A stretch of 43,659 nucleotides of DNA from Deltaproteobacteria bacterium CSP1-8 (GCA_001443455.1 LDXO01000015.1:1-43659), one strand, 5' to 3'. Shown: positions 23,020 to 31,272, counted from the stretch's first letter. Numbers and translations: made by a program. The notes: generated by a model not told the origin, from the sequence alone.

Positions 23020-25564
23020 CGGGCACAACGTCCTCTACCGCACATTCTTCGGTCTGCCGCGGCTCTCGGCGCCGGACGGAACGCCGACCAACGTCGTGCT
23101 GGGGACCGCCAGGATCCTCCTGAAGATCCTCCGGGAAGAGAAACCCTTTGCGATAGCGGCCGTCTTCGATTCCCCCGGGACCACCCCCCGGCACGAGCTC
23201 TTTCCCGAATACAAGGCGAACCGCCTCAAGGTTCCCGAGGAGCTCCTGGCCCAGGTCCCCGTGGTAAAAGAAGTCGTCGACGCCCTGGGGGTGCCGAGGA
23301 TCGAGGTGCCCGGCGCGGAGGCGGACGACATCATCGGCACCCTGTCCCGCCTCGCCGAGGAGAGGGGGATGGAGGTCGTCATCATCTCCTCCGACAAGGA
23401 CCTCTACCAGTTGGTATCGAAGAAGGTCCGCATCCGGGACGGCTTGAAAGAGAGAACCGTGGGGGTGGAGCAGGTCCGCGAGACCTTCGGCGTGGGGCCC
23501 GAGCGGGTCGCGGAGTTGCTCGCCCTGGCAGGGGATCCCTCCGACAACATCCCCGGCGTCCCGGGGATCGGCGAGAAGACCGCCTCCGGCCTGATCCGGG
23601 AGTTCGGGACGGTGGAAAACCTCCTCGCCCACACCGACAGGCTCAAGGGAAAGCAGAGGGAGAGGATCGAAAAAAACGCGGAGATGGCAAGGCTCTGCCG
23701 GCAACTGGCGGAGATCGACCGGAATGTCCCGCTTCCGTGGGGGATCGACGAGCTTGCGCCCCGGGGGATTCAGCAGGAAAAAATCGCCGCGCTCTTCCGG
23801 CAGCTCGGTTTCCGCAAGCTCCTCGAAGAGCTGGATCCTGCGCCGCCGGCCTTGCCGTACGCCGATCCCGGCAAGCGCCCCCCGCGGGAACGGGGACGGG
23901 CGGAGAGGGCGGGGGATCTCATCGCCGCAATCGGGGGCGGCGCGCCCTCCCGGGCGGCTGTCGCCCCGGCGGGGGATCAGGGGGAGGAAATCGCCGTGGC
24001 GGTACCCGGTCGCGGGGTCTGGTTCCTCCCGGACCGGGCCGTTCCGGATCTCGTTCGCCGGGTCGGCGAGGGAGGAGGTACGGTCTACCTGTTCGACGGA
24101 AAGGCCTTCCTGAGGCGTTTCCGCGATGTCGCCTCCCCCGGGAAGGAAACGGCGCTGTTCGATGTGCAGGTCGCCGCCTACCTTCTCGACCCGGAAGAGG
24201 GCACGCCGACCCTTTCCAAGCTTGGGGACCGGTTCCTGCCCGGGCCCGGGTCAAAAGGCGAGGGGGAGGGGGATCCGGCCGTTCTCGCGGAGGTGATCGC
24301 CGCGCTGGGGGAGACCCTCGAGGAGAAGCTCGCGGCAGGAGGACTCTCCGGGATCTTCCGGGAAGTCGACATGCCGCTTCTGCCGGTCCTGTTCCGGATG
24401 GAGGAGAAGGGGATCCGGATCGATCCCGAAATCTTCGGCGAACTGTCGGAAGAGCTGGCCGCGGGGACGCAGGAGATCGAGAACAAGGTGGCGGCGATCG
24501 CGGGGCCGGAGTTCAACATCAACTCCCCCAAGCAGCTCTCCTTCCTCCTGTTCGAGAAACTCGGGCTGCCGCCGGTCAAGAGGACGAAGACCGGCTACTC
24601 GACGGACGTGGAGGTGCTGGAACGGCTCAAAGGGGCTCACGAGATCCCCGGCCTCCTCCTCGAATACCGGACCCTCGCGAAGATCCGGTCCACGTACGTC
24701 GACGTCCTTCCCGGGATGGTGAACCCGCGGGACGGTCGCATCCACACGACGTTCCACCAGACGCAGACCGCCACGGGGCGCCTCTCCTCCTCCGAACCCA
24801 ACCTGCAGAACATCCCGGTGCGCGCCGACCTGGGGAAGAGGATCCGTTCGGGGTTCGTGGCGGAACCGGGGTGCCTGTTCGTCGGCGCCGACTACTCCCA
24901 GGTGGAGCTTCGCCTTCTCGCCCACCTGTCGGGGGACGCGGAGCTCCTGCGAAGGTTCCGGGAGGGGGAGGACATCCACGTCGCCACCGCCTGCGCTGTC
25001 TTCGGGGTGGCCCCCTCCGCAGTCACGCCCGAGCTTCGTCGCAGGGCCAAGGTGATCAACTTCGGGATCCTGTACGGGATGAGCCCCTTCGGACTGTCCC
25101 GGGAGCTCGGGATCGGCGGCAAGGAGGCGAAGCAGTACATCGACCAGTACTTCCGGCGCTACCCGGGGGTCTACCGGTACATCGAGGAGCTCAAGGAACA
25201 GGCGAGGAAGGACGGAACCGTCCACACCATTCTCGGCAGGCGGAGGTTTCTCAGGGACATCAACTCCCAGAACAGGGTCCTCCGGGAGGCGGCCGAGAGG
25301 ATGGCGATCAATACGCCGATCCAGGGGAGCGCGGCCGACATCATCAAGATGGCCATGATCCGGGTGGACCGGGAGTTCCGGGAGCGGGGGATGAGCACCG
25401 GGCTGGTCCTCCAGGTCCACGACGAGCTGATCGCCGAGGCTCCCGAGGCCGAGGCACCCGAGGCCGAGCGACTCCTGAAGGATGCGATGGAGAACGTGGC
25501 CTCCCTGTCGGTGCCTCTCACCGTATCCGTAAGCAGGGGGAAGCATTGGGGAGAAGTTCACTGA
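22997..25564 (+). CDS. polA: DNA polymerase I (proofreading domain apparently inactive)
   Basis: 855 residues. The 5'-3' exonuclease domain (1-290) carries LIDGHNVLYRTFF, FDSPGTTPRHELFPEYKANR, AEADDIIGTL and SSDKDLYQLV. A degenerate 3'-5' exonuclease-like domain (about 290-450) follows. The polymerase domain has motif A DYSQVELRLLAHLSGD (Asp632), motif B RRAKVINFGILYGMS and motif C VHDELI (Asp809, Glu810). Acts in Okazaki-fragment maturation and repair. The Asp-X-Glu motif expected in Exo I is absent; the segment reads DGKAFLRRF and FDVQVAAYLLDP instead, so proofreading is probably lost, as in Taq-type enzymes. ATG at 22997 overlaps the RDD gene. Confidence 0.97.
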   Translation: MTSLYLIDGHNVLYRTFFGLPRLSAPDGTPTNVVLGTARILLKILREEKPFAIAAVFDSPGTTPRHELFPEYKANRLKVPEELLAQVPVVKEVVDALGVPRIEVPGAEADDIIGTLSRLAEERGMEVVIISSDKDLYQLVSKKVRIRDGLKERTVGVEQVRETFGVGPERVAELLALAGDPSDNIPGVPGIGEKTASGLIREFGTVENLLAHTDRLKGKQRERIEKNAEMARLCRQLAEIDRNVPLPWGIDELAPRGIQQEKIAALFRQLGFRKLLEELDPAPPALPYADPGKRPPRERGRAERAGDLIAAIGGGAPSRAAVAPAGDQGEEIAVAVPGRGVWFLPDRAVPDLVRRVGEGGGTVYLFDGKAFLRRFRDVASPGKETALFDVQVAAYLLDPEEGTPTLSKLGDRFLPGPGSKGEGEGDPAVLAEVIAALGETLEEKLAAGGLSGIFREVDMPLLPVLFRMEEKGIRIDPEIFGELSEELAAGTQEIENKVAAIAGPEFNINSPKQLSFLLFEKLGLPPVKRTKTGYSTDVEVLERLKGAHEIPGLLLEYRTLAKIRSTYVDVLPGMVNPRDGRIHTTFHQTQTATGRLSSSEPNLQNIPVRADLGKRIRSGFVAEPGCLFVGADYSQVELRLLAHLSGDAELLRRFREGEDIHVATACAVFGVAPSAVTPELRRRAKVINFGILYGMSPFGLSRELGIGGKEAKQYIDQYFRRYPGVYRYIEELKEQARKDGTVHTILGRRRFLRDINSQNRVLREAAERMAINTPIQGSAADIIKMAMIRVDREFRERGMSTGLVLQVHDELIAEAPEAEAPEAERLLKDAMENVASLSVPLTVSVSRGKHWGEVH

Positions 25565-25610
25565 GCCCAAGGCATCGGGGGATGAATAGATCCCGGGGAA
25601 CCCACGTCCT

Positions 25611-26201
25611 ATGACTGGGAACGATCAGGCGAACCTCCCGGACGAGGATCTCGTACGGGGCGCGCAGGACGGCGACGAGGGGGCGTTCCGCGATCTGATG
25701 GAACGGTACAAGCGGCGTGCGTACGGGGTGGCCCTGGGGATCGTGGGAGACCCGGACGATGCCCAGGACGTGGTGCAGGACGCCTTCGTGAAGGCGTATT
25801 ACAAATTGAAGGACTTCCGGTTCGGGTCTAATTTTTATACCTGGTTCTACCGTCTCCTGGTCAACCAGGCGATCGACCGGTGGAGGAAGGCGTCGAGGTC
25901 GCCCACGGTTTCCTTCGACGACGCGCGGGTTTCCGGAGAGACGTCGGAGCCCGAAGCGATGGTATACCCGAAGACCCCCGAGGAAATGGCGGGGAACCGG
26001 GAACTCGGGGAGGGGCTCGCCCGGGCGATCGCGGCTCTTCCGGAATACCACCGGACGGTCATCCTCCTCCGGGAAGTGGAGGGGCTGGCATACGAGGAGA
26101 TCGCCCGGATTCTGGATTGCTCCGTCGGCACCGTGATGTCGCGCCTCCATTACGCGCGGACGAAACTGAAAGAGGCGCTCAAAGGGTTCCGGGAAGGGTA
26201 A
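25611..26201 (+). CDS. ECF RNA polymerase sigma factor (RpoE-like)
   Basis: A 196-residue group 4 sigma factor. Region 2 (about 20-90) contains DPDDAQDVVQDAFVKAYY and FYTWFYRLLVNQAIDRWR for -10 recognition. Region 4 (about 130-190) contains LPEYHRTVILLREVEGLAYE and a helix-turn-helix SVGTVMSRLHYARTKLKEAL for -35 binding. The adjacent downstream zinc-finger gene, four bases away, encodes its probable anti-sigma factor. Likely responds to envelope stress and may drive the two W-rich envelope genes that share an upstream motif (see 27182 and 31273). ATG 25611 chosen; no strong Shine-Dalgarno sequence is visible. Confidence 0.95.
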   Translation: MTGNDQANLPDEDLVRGAQDGDEGAFRDLMERYKRRAYGVALGIVGDPDDAQDVVQDAFVKAYYKLKDFRFGSNFYTWFYRLLVNQAIDRWRKASRSPTVSFDDARVSGETSEPEAMVYPKTPEEMAGNRELGEGLARAIAALPEYHRTVILLREVEGLAYEEIARILDCSVGTVMSRLHYARTKLKEALKGFREG

Positions 26202-26205
26202 GGAT

Positions 26206-26679
26206 ATGGAGTGCAGGGAAACGAGGCAGAGGATCCAGGACGTGATCGACGGCCGACTCCCGCCTGGCGAGGCGGAGGAAGTGCGCCGACACCTTCGGGC
26301 CTGCGCTCCGTGTGCCGCCGAGGAGGCCGATCTGGCACGGGTCGGGGACCTTCTCCGCCTGTGGTCCGCCGCGCGCGTCGGGGAGAGGGAACCGCAGCTT
26401 TCCGCCCTGTGGACCCGGGTCCGGGCCGGGATCGAGCAGCAAGGGAGCCCTTGGTACGCACCTCTTCTCCGCCGGTGGTTCTTCGTCCCGGCGGCCGCTG
26501 CGCTTGCGGTTTTGATCCTTCTGTTCTATCCTTCCGATGGGACGAGGGCCCCGTTTCACCCGAAAAGTTTCGACGTCACGGTGGAATCCCTCGAATCCGA
26601 CACGGCGACCGTGGCCCTGGTGGACAAGGGGGAGGAACTCCCACGGGTGATCTGGGTTATCGAACATGGGAAGACGTGA
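26206..26679 (+). CDS. Zinc-finger anti-sigma factor with one membrane helix
   Basis: A 157-residue protein. The N-terminal ZAS (anti-sigma zinc finger) has Cys3, His29, Cys33 and Cys36 (HLRACAPC motif). A membrane helix lies at about residues 90-107, followed by a periplasmic domain of about 50 residues. Known for the family: it holds the cognate ECF sigma factor inactive at the membrane until a signal triggers release. Positioned immediately after the sigma gene and overlapping the next gene by 14 bases. The short outer domain suggests that the following secreted protein could help sense the signal (inference). Confidence 0.9.
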   Translation: MECRETRQRIQDVIDGRLPPGEAEEVRRHLRACAPCAAEEADLARVGDLLRLWSAARVGEREPQLSALWTRVRAGIEQQGSPWYAPLLRRWFFVPAAAALAVLILLFYPSDGTRAPFHPKSFDVTVESLESDTATVALVDKGEELPRVIWVIEHGKT

Positions 26680-27130
26680 CCAAAGGCCGGGCGGTTGCCT
26701 CCCGGCGATCGTCTCCTTCGCTCTTCTCCTTTTCGCCCATACCGCCGTAGCCGCCCCCGACGCCCGGGTTGCGGTCGACGTGGGGGTCGTCGTGGCCTCT
26801 CACGAGGGGACCACGATGGACCCCGCGCTCTCCTCGATCCGCAACCAGCTGCAGTCGATGTTCAACTACTCCTCCTACCGGATGGTCGACCGCCTGAAGC
26901 GCTCCCTTTCCGTGGGCGAAACCGGGGAATTTGCCCTCCCCGGGAACCGGTCCATGCGGGTGACCCCTGCCCCTGCCAAGGGGGACAAGGTGAGGCTCGC
27001 CGTCCAGGTCATGGAGGGGGAGCGCAACCTCGTCTCCACGACCCTCGGACTCTCCCGGGGGGGAATGGTGATCTTGGGCGGCCCCTCCTACCAGAAAGGC
27101 GTATTGATTCTCATCATTTCCGCGGAATAA
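26666..27130 (+). CDS. Secreted protein of unknown function in the ECF operon
   Basis: A 154-residue protein. The first 29 residues form a signal peptide with hydrophobic core and an AVAA cleavage site. The mature part is predicted beta-rich (RVAVDVGVVVASHEG, VRLAVQVMEGERNLVSTTLGL, GVLILIISAE), without cysteines or a recognised motif. I do not recognise the family. Its start overlaps the anti-sigma gene by 14 bases, which implies translational coupling and a role linked to the sigma/anti-sigma pair, perhaps as an envelope-state sensor. Confidence 0.75.
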   Translation: MGRRDQRPGGCLPAIVSFALLLFAHTAVAAPDARVAVDVGVVVASHEGTTMDPALSSIRNQLQSMFNYSSYRMVDRLKRSLSVGETGEFALPGNRSMRVTPAPAKGDKVRLAVQVMEGERNLVSTTLGLSRGGMVILGGPSYQKGVLILIISAE

Positions 27131-27181
27131 CCCTCCCGGTGAATATCTGCGCCTTCCCCCCCGTCTTATCGGTAGAACCAG

Positions 27182-27207
27182 GAAACTTTCCTTCGGGAAG
27201 CCGGGTT
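27182..27207 (+). promoter_or_regulatory. Candidate ECF-type promoter before the WPGH-repeat gene
   Basis: GAAACTTTCC (27182-27191), resembling the GGAACTT type of -35 element, is followed after 13 bases by GTT (27205-27207) and then ATC. The same ten bases occur at 31273 before the other W-rich envelope gene, with GTT one base closer. The ATG of the next gene would be about 35 bases from the transcription start. Assignment to the neighbouring sigma factor is inference. Confidence 0.4.
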
Positions 27208-27247
27208 ATCCCCTGCAGGAAGGACCGACGGCGAGGAGGTGGAAGCG

Positions 27248-27688
27248 ATGAAAAAACTGGTTGCGATGGCGGTTGCGGCGGCATTTCTGGCCGCGTTGGC
27301 CCCTTCCCCCGCCCTGGCGGGGGATCGGGGGTGGGCCACGGCCGGGAAGATCCTGACCGGGATCATCGGCGTGACGATTCTGGGGAACGCGATTGCGAAC
27401 TCCCATCCCTACCCGGGCCCCGTGTATGCCCCCGCACCGCGGGTGTATTACCCCCCGGAAGAGGTCTGGGTCCCGGGCCACTACGAGGCCAGGATCGAGA
27501 GGCGGTGGGTGCCCGGCCACTGGGAGATCGAGCGCGCAGGGCGCCATTACGACGACGATGACGATTACGGGGACCGCCATGGAAATGGCTACGGGAAGCA
27601 TAGTGCCCGCCGCGTATGGGTCCCGGGTCACTACCAGGAGGTCGAGGTACGGGTATGGATCCCTGGACACTGGGAGGAGCGCGGATAG
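27248..27688 (+). CDS. Secreted W-P-G-H repeat protein (YXWGXW-like)
   Basis: A 146-residue exported protein. The signal peptide (MKKLVAMAVAAAFLAALAP...ALA) is followed by a short glycine/isoleucine-rich helix (about 35-50) that may insert in a membrane. Four copies of the motif W-(V/I)-P-G-H-(Y/W) then follow: WVPGHYE, WVPGHWE, WVPGHYQ and WIPGHWE. These are two pairs split by a D/H/G-rich linker. Related short repeats occur in YXWGXW proteins of unknown envelope function. ATG at 27248 follows GAGGAGG by eight bases; the GTG at 27239 is rejected because it would overlap that site. A strong terminator follows. Confidence 0.85.
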   Translation: MKKLVAMAVAAAFLAALAPSPALAGDRGWATAGKILTGIIGVTILGNAIANSHPYPGPVYAPAPRVYYPPEEVWVPGHYEARIERRWVPGHWEIERAGRHYDDDDDYGDRHGNGYGKHSARRVWVPGHYQEVEVRVWIPGHWEERG

Positions 27689-27748
27689 CCTCGGCGAACG
27701 CGAGGGATGAGACGACCGGGAGGCCCGTCAACCTTACAAAACATTCCC

Positions 27749-27780
27749 CCCGGAGGGATGATCCCCTCCGGGTTTTTTTT
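27749..27780 (+). terminator. Rho-independent terminator
   Basis: Perfect 9-bp stem CCCGGAGGG / CCCTCCGGG with a six-base loop, followed directly by eight T residues. It closes the ECF sigma operon and WPGH-gene region and is the clearest intrinsic terminator in the window. Confidence 0.93.
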
Positions 27781-27828
27781 GCCCGCGCCGATCCCCCGTC
27801 AGGTAAGATTTTTCCGGGAGGGGACGCC

Positions 27829-28635
27829 ATGCGTGATCATGCCGGCGCGGCGGCGGGGACGCCGCTCAGGAATTCGCTTTGGAACCTTCTGTACCGGGTG
27901 GTTTCCTCCACCGACCATTCCCGGACGGCCTGGGGCGCCATTCTCCGCGGCGCCTGCCTGGCGTTCTTCAAAGAGACGATCGACGACCTGCCGACCGCCG
28001 ACAACGAGGCGTCCCGCCGGGCCCTGAAGGATTTCTTTTTCGGACTCCCGGACCACCGGGTCTACGACCTGTTCGAGTTTCTCCTCACGAACGACGGGGC
28101 GGGGCTGAAGGAGGTCGACCGGAAACTTATCCGGCACAGCCTGAACCGGGTCCTCGAGGAGGAGAGGGCGCCGGTCCGGCTCCTGCGCGACAGGTTCCTC
28201 CCCCTCCCGGACGAACTCGCCCTGGACGCCGTGGCGACCGCGGAGGAGAAGATCTCCCTGTTCGACCTGGCCGCCGCCGCCCGGCACCTGCAGACGGCGG
28301 TGGCCTTCCTCTCGCGCCGCCCCGACCCCGCCGCGGCGGAGGCGGTTCGCGAGGCCGTAATCGCGGTCGCCGCCGTCGTACGGACCTTAGCCGACGGAGC
28401 GGGCGAGGTCGCATTGGGGACGGCTGCGCCCGCCGCCTTGCGGCTGGGGATCCCTCCGGGGCTGCGGGAGGGGATCGAGGCGATGCTTGGCTACTGCCAT
28501 TCCGCGAGCGGACTGCCGGGAAGCGATAGCCCCGCTAACCTTCCCGACCTCGCCGAGGCGACCTGCCTCGTCGTATTTTGCTCTTCGGTCATCAGCCTGC
28601 TGCTTTCCCGGGCGAGGGAGAAGACCCGGGAATAG
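27829..28635 (+). CDS. AbiJ_NTD4/HEPN-like protein, solitary and motif-poor
   Basis: A 268-residue cytosolic, helical protein. The N-terminal LRNSLWN segment (about 13-19), RDRFLPLPDELALDAVA in the middle, and ARHLQTAVAFLSRRPDPAAAEAVREAVIAV followed by AVVRTLADG in the C-terminal half match the layout of AbiJ_NTD4-type proteins, which have been linked to phage abortive infection. In relatives I recall, a conserved Gly-Ile-Arg-His-Ala-like stretch follows YGY; here that region reads YCHSASGLPGSDSPANLPD (about residues 221-240) and lacks the Arg-His pair. Family membership is from memory of the pattern and is moderately sure; activity is doubtful. GGGAGGGG lies before the ATG. It stands alone after a terminator. 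Confidence 0.6.
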   Translation: MRDHAGAAAGTPLRNSLWNLLYRVVSSTDHSRTAWGAILRGACLAFFKETIDDLPTADNEASRRALKDFFFGLPDHRVYDLFEFLLTNDGAGLKEVDRKLIRHSLNRVLEEERAPVRLLRDRFLPLPDELALDAVATAEEKISLFDLAAAARHLQTAVAFLSRRPDPAAAEAVREAVIAVAAVVRTLADGAGEVALGTAAPAALRLGIPPGLREGIEAMLGYCHSASGLPGSDSPANLPDLAEATCLVVFCSSVISLLLSRAREKTRE

Positions 28636-28647
28636 GGGATTTCGGCC

Positions 28648-29232
28648 CTACGTCCGGGAAAGGCGGGGAAGCGCGCCGTCCGGGTCCCGCCGGCGCAACA
28701 GGGCGTCCACGACCAGATCTGCGGAACCGACGACCTCGACCAGGGCGAGGTTCTCGCGGGATACCATGCGCTGGTTCTCGGCGCGGCGGAAGAAGGAAAG
28801 GATCGGGTCGAACCAGCCTCCTGTGTTGGCCACGACGATCGGCTTCGCATGCAGGCCGAGCTGCTTCCACGTGAGGATCTCGAAGAATTCGTCCATCGTC
28901 CCGAAGCCGCCCGGGAGGACCGCGAAGGCGTCGGCCCTCCGGCTCATCTCGATCTTGCGCTCGTGCATCGATCGCGTGACGACCATTTCCGTGAGTCCCT
29001 CGTGGGCGAGTTCCTCCGTGCGGAGGAACTCCGGGATGACCCCGATGACTTCCCCCCCCCGGCAAAGAATCCGGTCCGCGAGGATCCCCATGAGGCCCAC
29101 GGATCCGCCTCCGTAGACCAGCGTGATCTTCTCGTCGATCAACCGGTCGGCGAGTGCGATCGCGTCGCTCCGGAAATGTTCGGGGACCAGATTGCTCGAG
29201 CTGCAGAACACGCACAGCCTGTGAATTTTCAT
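28648..29232 (-). CDS. LOG family nucleotide phosphoribohydrolase (TIGR00730)
   Basis: A 194-residue Rossmann-fold protein with the LOG hallmarks VYGGGSVGLMG, SMHERK (residues 89-93) and PGGFGTMDEFFE (about 107-118). LOG enzymes cleave nucleoside 5'-monophosphates to base plus ribose 5-phosphate; in plants and some bacteria this releases cytokinins. Here a general AMP/GMP hydrolase or purine-salvage role is more likely. ATG at 29232 gives MKIHRLCVFCSSS, the normal N terminus. Convergent with the AbiJ-like gene, 12 bases apart, and divergent from cysteine synthase. Confidence 0.92.
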   Translation of the reverse strand: MKIHRLCVFCSSSNLVPEHFRSDAIALADRLIDEKITLVYGGGSVGLMGILADRILCRGGEVIGVIPEFLRTEELAHEGLTEMVVTRSMHERKIEMSRRADAFAVLPGGFGTMDEFFEILTWKQLGLHAKPIVVANTGGWFDPILSFFRRAENQRMVSRENLALVEVVGSADLVVDALLRRRDPDGALPRLSRT

Positions 29233-29282
29233 CCAGAAACGATACTGCCAAAGAGGGGAAATGGGAAGCGGGGAAAATCCTG

Positions 29283-29312
29283 TTGACACGGTGGGGGAGA
29301 ATTAAATACTAT
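29283..29312 (+). promoter_or_regulatory. Sigma-70 promoter of cysteine synthase gene
   Basis: Perfect TTGACA at 29283-29288 and TACTAT at 29307-29312 with an 18-base spacer, in a local AT-rich patch. Transcription would begin near 29320, about 25 bases before the ATG at 29344, which has CGGGAG eight bases upstream. Confidence 0.7.
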
Positions 29313-29343
29313 TAAAACCATCGATTATATCGGGAGAAATGCC

Positions 29344-30327
29344 ATGGCCAGATGGTTCCGGGACAACTCGTTGTCGATCGGGCGAACCCCTCTTGTGAAA
29401 CTCAACCGGATCGTGGACGGAGCGAAGGCCACCGTCCTGGGGAAGATCGAGGGCCGCAACCCGGCGTATTCGGTGAAGTGCCGCATCGGCGCCTCGATGG
29501 TCTGGGACGCGGAAAAAAAGGGGCTGCTCGGCCCGGGGAAAACGATCGTGGAGCCTACATCCGGCAATACGGGGATCGCCCTCGCGTACGTGGCCGCCGC
29601 CCGGGGATACGGGATCATTCTCACCATGCCGGAAACGATGAGCATCGAGCGACGCACCGTGCTCAAGGCCTTCGGGGCGAAACTGGTGCTGACAGAGGGA
29701 GCGAAGGGGATGAAGGGGGCGATCGACAAGGCGGACGAGATCGTCGCGTCGGACCCGTCGAAATATTATCTGCCGCAGCAGTTCAAGAACCCCGCCAATC
29801 CCCAGATCCACGAGGATACCACCGGGCCGGAACTCTGGGAGGACACGGAAGGAACGATCGACGTGCTCGTCTCCGGCATCGGCACGGGCGGCACGATCAC
29901 GGGAGTCTCGCGGTACATCAAGAAGACCAGGGGCAAGCCGATCCTGTCGGTGGCGGTCGAGCCGATCCACAGCCCCGTCATCACCCAGACGCTGCGGGGG
30001 GAACCGCTGAAGCCGGGCCCACACAAGATCCAGGGGATCGGCGCGGGATTTATCCCCGACGTGCTCGATCTCTCGCTGGTGGACAGGGTGGAGACCGTCA
30101 CCAACGACGAGTCGATCGAGTTCGCACGGCGCCTCTCTCGGGAGGAAGGTATCCTCTCCGGGATCTCCTGCGGGGCTGCGGCCGCCGTGGCCATCCGCCT
30201 GGCCCGGTCTCCGGAGTTCGAGGGGAAGACGATCGTCACGATCCTGCCCGACGCGGGGGAACGGTACCTCACCACCGCCCTGTTCGAGGGATGGTTCGAC
30301 GCCGAGGAGCTCGAGGCGGCGATCTAG
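29344..30327 (+). CDS. cysK: Cysteine synthase A (O-acetylserine sulfhydrylase)
   Basis: PLP enzyme that makes L-cysteine from O-acetylserine and sulfide. 327 residues, close to the family norm. Visible motifs: [10 protein letters not shown] at the N terminus, the PLP lysine in NPAYSVKCR (Lys45), the substrate loop [11 protein letters not shown], the phosphate-binding [10 protein letters not shown], and SGISCGAA towards the end. The alternative CysM or cystathionine beta-synthase N-domain cannot be fully excluded. The TAG stop is formed by the first bases of the downstream inverted-repeat element. Confidence 0.93.
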   Translation: MARWFRDNSLSIGRTPLVKLNRIVDGAKATVLGKIEGRNPAYSVKCRIGASMVWDAEKKGLLGPGKTIVEPTSGNTGIALAYVAAARGYGIILTMPETMSIERRTVLKAFGAKLVLTEGAKGMKGAIDKADEIVASDPSKYYLPQQFKNPANPQIHEDTTGPELWEDTEGTIDVLVSGIGTGGTITGVSRYIKKTRGKPILSVAVEPIHSPVITQTLRGEPLKPGPHKIQGIGAGFIPDVLDLSLVDRVETVTNDESIEFARRLSREEGILSGISCGAAAAVAIRLARSPEFEGKTIVTILPDAGERYLTTALFEGWFDAEELEAAI

Positions 30328-30490
30328 TGTACCGTCTCGTAAATAGCTTGACGCACCGAGAGCGTCGATGCGCCGCGCCAGCAAGACGGGCGACTGAGGC
30401 ATACCGTTGAGTATGGTGAAGAAGCGCAACGAAGCGGGAGCGGATGCAGCGGCGCTCGAATGCCAAGGTATTTGCGAGACGGTGCACTAG
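30324..30490. mobile_element. MITE-like 167-bp element with 27-bp terminal inverted repeats
   Basis: The ends are imperfect inverted repeats: 30324-30350 (starts CTAGTGTACCGTCTCG) matches the reverse complement of 30464-30490 at 24 of 27 positions. Both start with CTAG. The interior has no plausible protein but contains smaller palindromes (for example ATAC..GTAT around 30401-30414 and GCGCCGC against GCGGCGC). No transposase is present, so it would be non-autonomous. The left CTAG supplies the TAG stop of cysK and the right one the TAG stop of ubiE on the other strand. It lies in the only gap between two convergent genes and could also act as a bidirectional terminator. A target-site duplication is not evident. 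Confidence 0.7.
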
Positions 30491-31209
30491 GCCGCGAGCC
30501 GTCCCTTGACCCCGATGTAGAGGGTCACGATCCCGCGGGAAAGCGGCCGGAAGGTCACCGGATCGCACCCCGCTTTCCGCAACATTTCCGCAAATTCCGC
30601 GGGCGGATGGAAATCCTGGACGGAGCCGGGGAGATAGGTGTATGCGCTCCGGCGGGAGATGAGCCCTCCCAACCGCGGGAGTACCCTTGTGAAATAGAAG
30701 CGGTACAGGATTCCGAAGAGCGCGGAGTCCGGTTGGGAGAACTCCAGGACCACGACGCGCCCGCCGGGTTTGACGACCCGGCACATCTCGCGCAAACCCC
30801 GTTCCCGGTCGACGACGTTCCGTATCCCGAACGCGATGGAAGCGGAGTCGAATGCATCGTCCCGGAAGGGAAGCGCCTCGCCCGGCGCCTGCACGAAGGC
30901 CAGCCTGCCCGCAAGCCCCGCGCGCGCACCTTTCTTGCGACCGATCCGCATCATCCCCGGGGAGATGTCCACGCCGGCAACGAAAGCGCCTGTTCCCTTC
31001 TGCCGGAAGATCTCCAGGGCGACGTCGGCGGTGCCCGTCGCCACGTCCAAGTGAACTCCCCCCCTCTTTGGCTCGATGCACCCCACGGCTTCCCGGCGCC
31101 ACCGGCGGTCCGTCCCCAGGGAGAGGAGCCGGTTCAGGAAATCGTACCTTGGCGCGATCGAAGAAAACATCTCCCCGATCGCACGGTTCCGGTCGCTCAG
31201 CCGGTACAA
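30487..31209 (-). CDS. ubiE: Quinone C-methyltransferase UbiE/MenG
   Basis: SAM-dependent methyltransferase of menaquinone (or ubiquinone) synthesis; menaquinone is more likely in this type of organism. 240 residues. Family signatures: MFSSIAPRYDFLNRLLSLG, the SAM-binding HLDVATGTADVAL, and FGIRNVVDRERGLREMCRVVKPGG. I chose the TTG at 31209: it has GAGGGGG six bases upstream, gives the usual LSDRNRAIGEMFSS beginning, and lies 31 bases after an extended -10 promoter. The frame extends further upstream but that part is not family-like. The TAG stop comes from the adjacent MITE-like element. Confidence 0.93.
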   Translation of the reverse strand: MYRLSDRNRAIGEMFSSIAPRYDFLNRLLSLGTDRRWRREAVGCIEPKRGGVHLDVATGTADVALEIFRQKGTGAFVAGVDISPGMMRIGRKKGARAGLAGRLAFVQAPGEALPFRDDAFDSASIAFGIRNVVDRERGLREMCRVVKPGGRVVVLEFSQPDSALFGILYRFYFTRVLPRLGGLISRRSAYTYLPGSVQDFHPPAEFAEMLRKAGCDPVTFRPLSRGIVTLYIGVKGRLAA

Positions 31210-31239
31210 GATGTTCCCCCTCGGCGAATCGAATACATC

Positions 31240-31248
31240 AGTATACCA
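31240..31248 (-). promoter_or_regulatory. Extended -10 promoter of ubiE
   Basis: On the minus strand TGGTATACT gives an extended -10 (TG, one base, then TATACT, five of six consensus). The expected start of transcription is about 25 bases before the TTG start codon of ubiE. No good -35 box is seen, which is normal for extended -10 promoters. Confidence 0.5.
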
Positions 31249-31272
31249 ATCCCTGAAATGGACGGGAGTGGC

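Noticed and set aside
23737-25614. Long rightward frame inside polA in another frame
   Set aside because: Gly/Arg-rich out-of-frame shadow of polA without any family feature.
29302-30429. Leftward frame antisense to cysK that starts inside the MITE-like element
   Set aside because: Antisense shadow; the apparent N terminus is only the translated interior of the repeat element.
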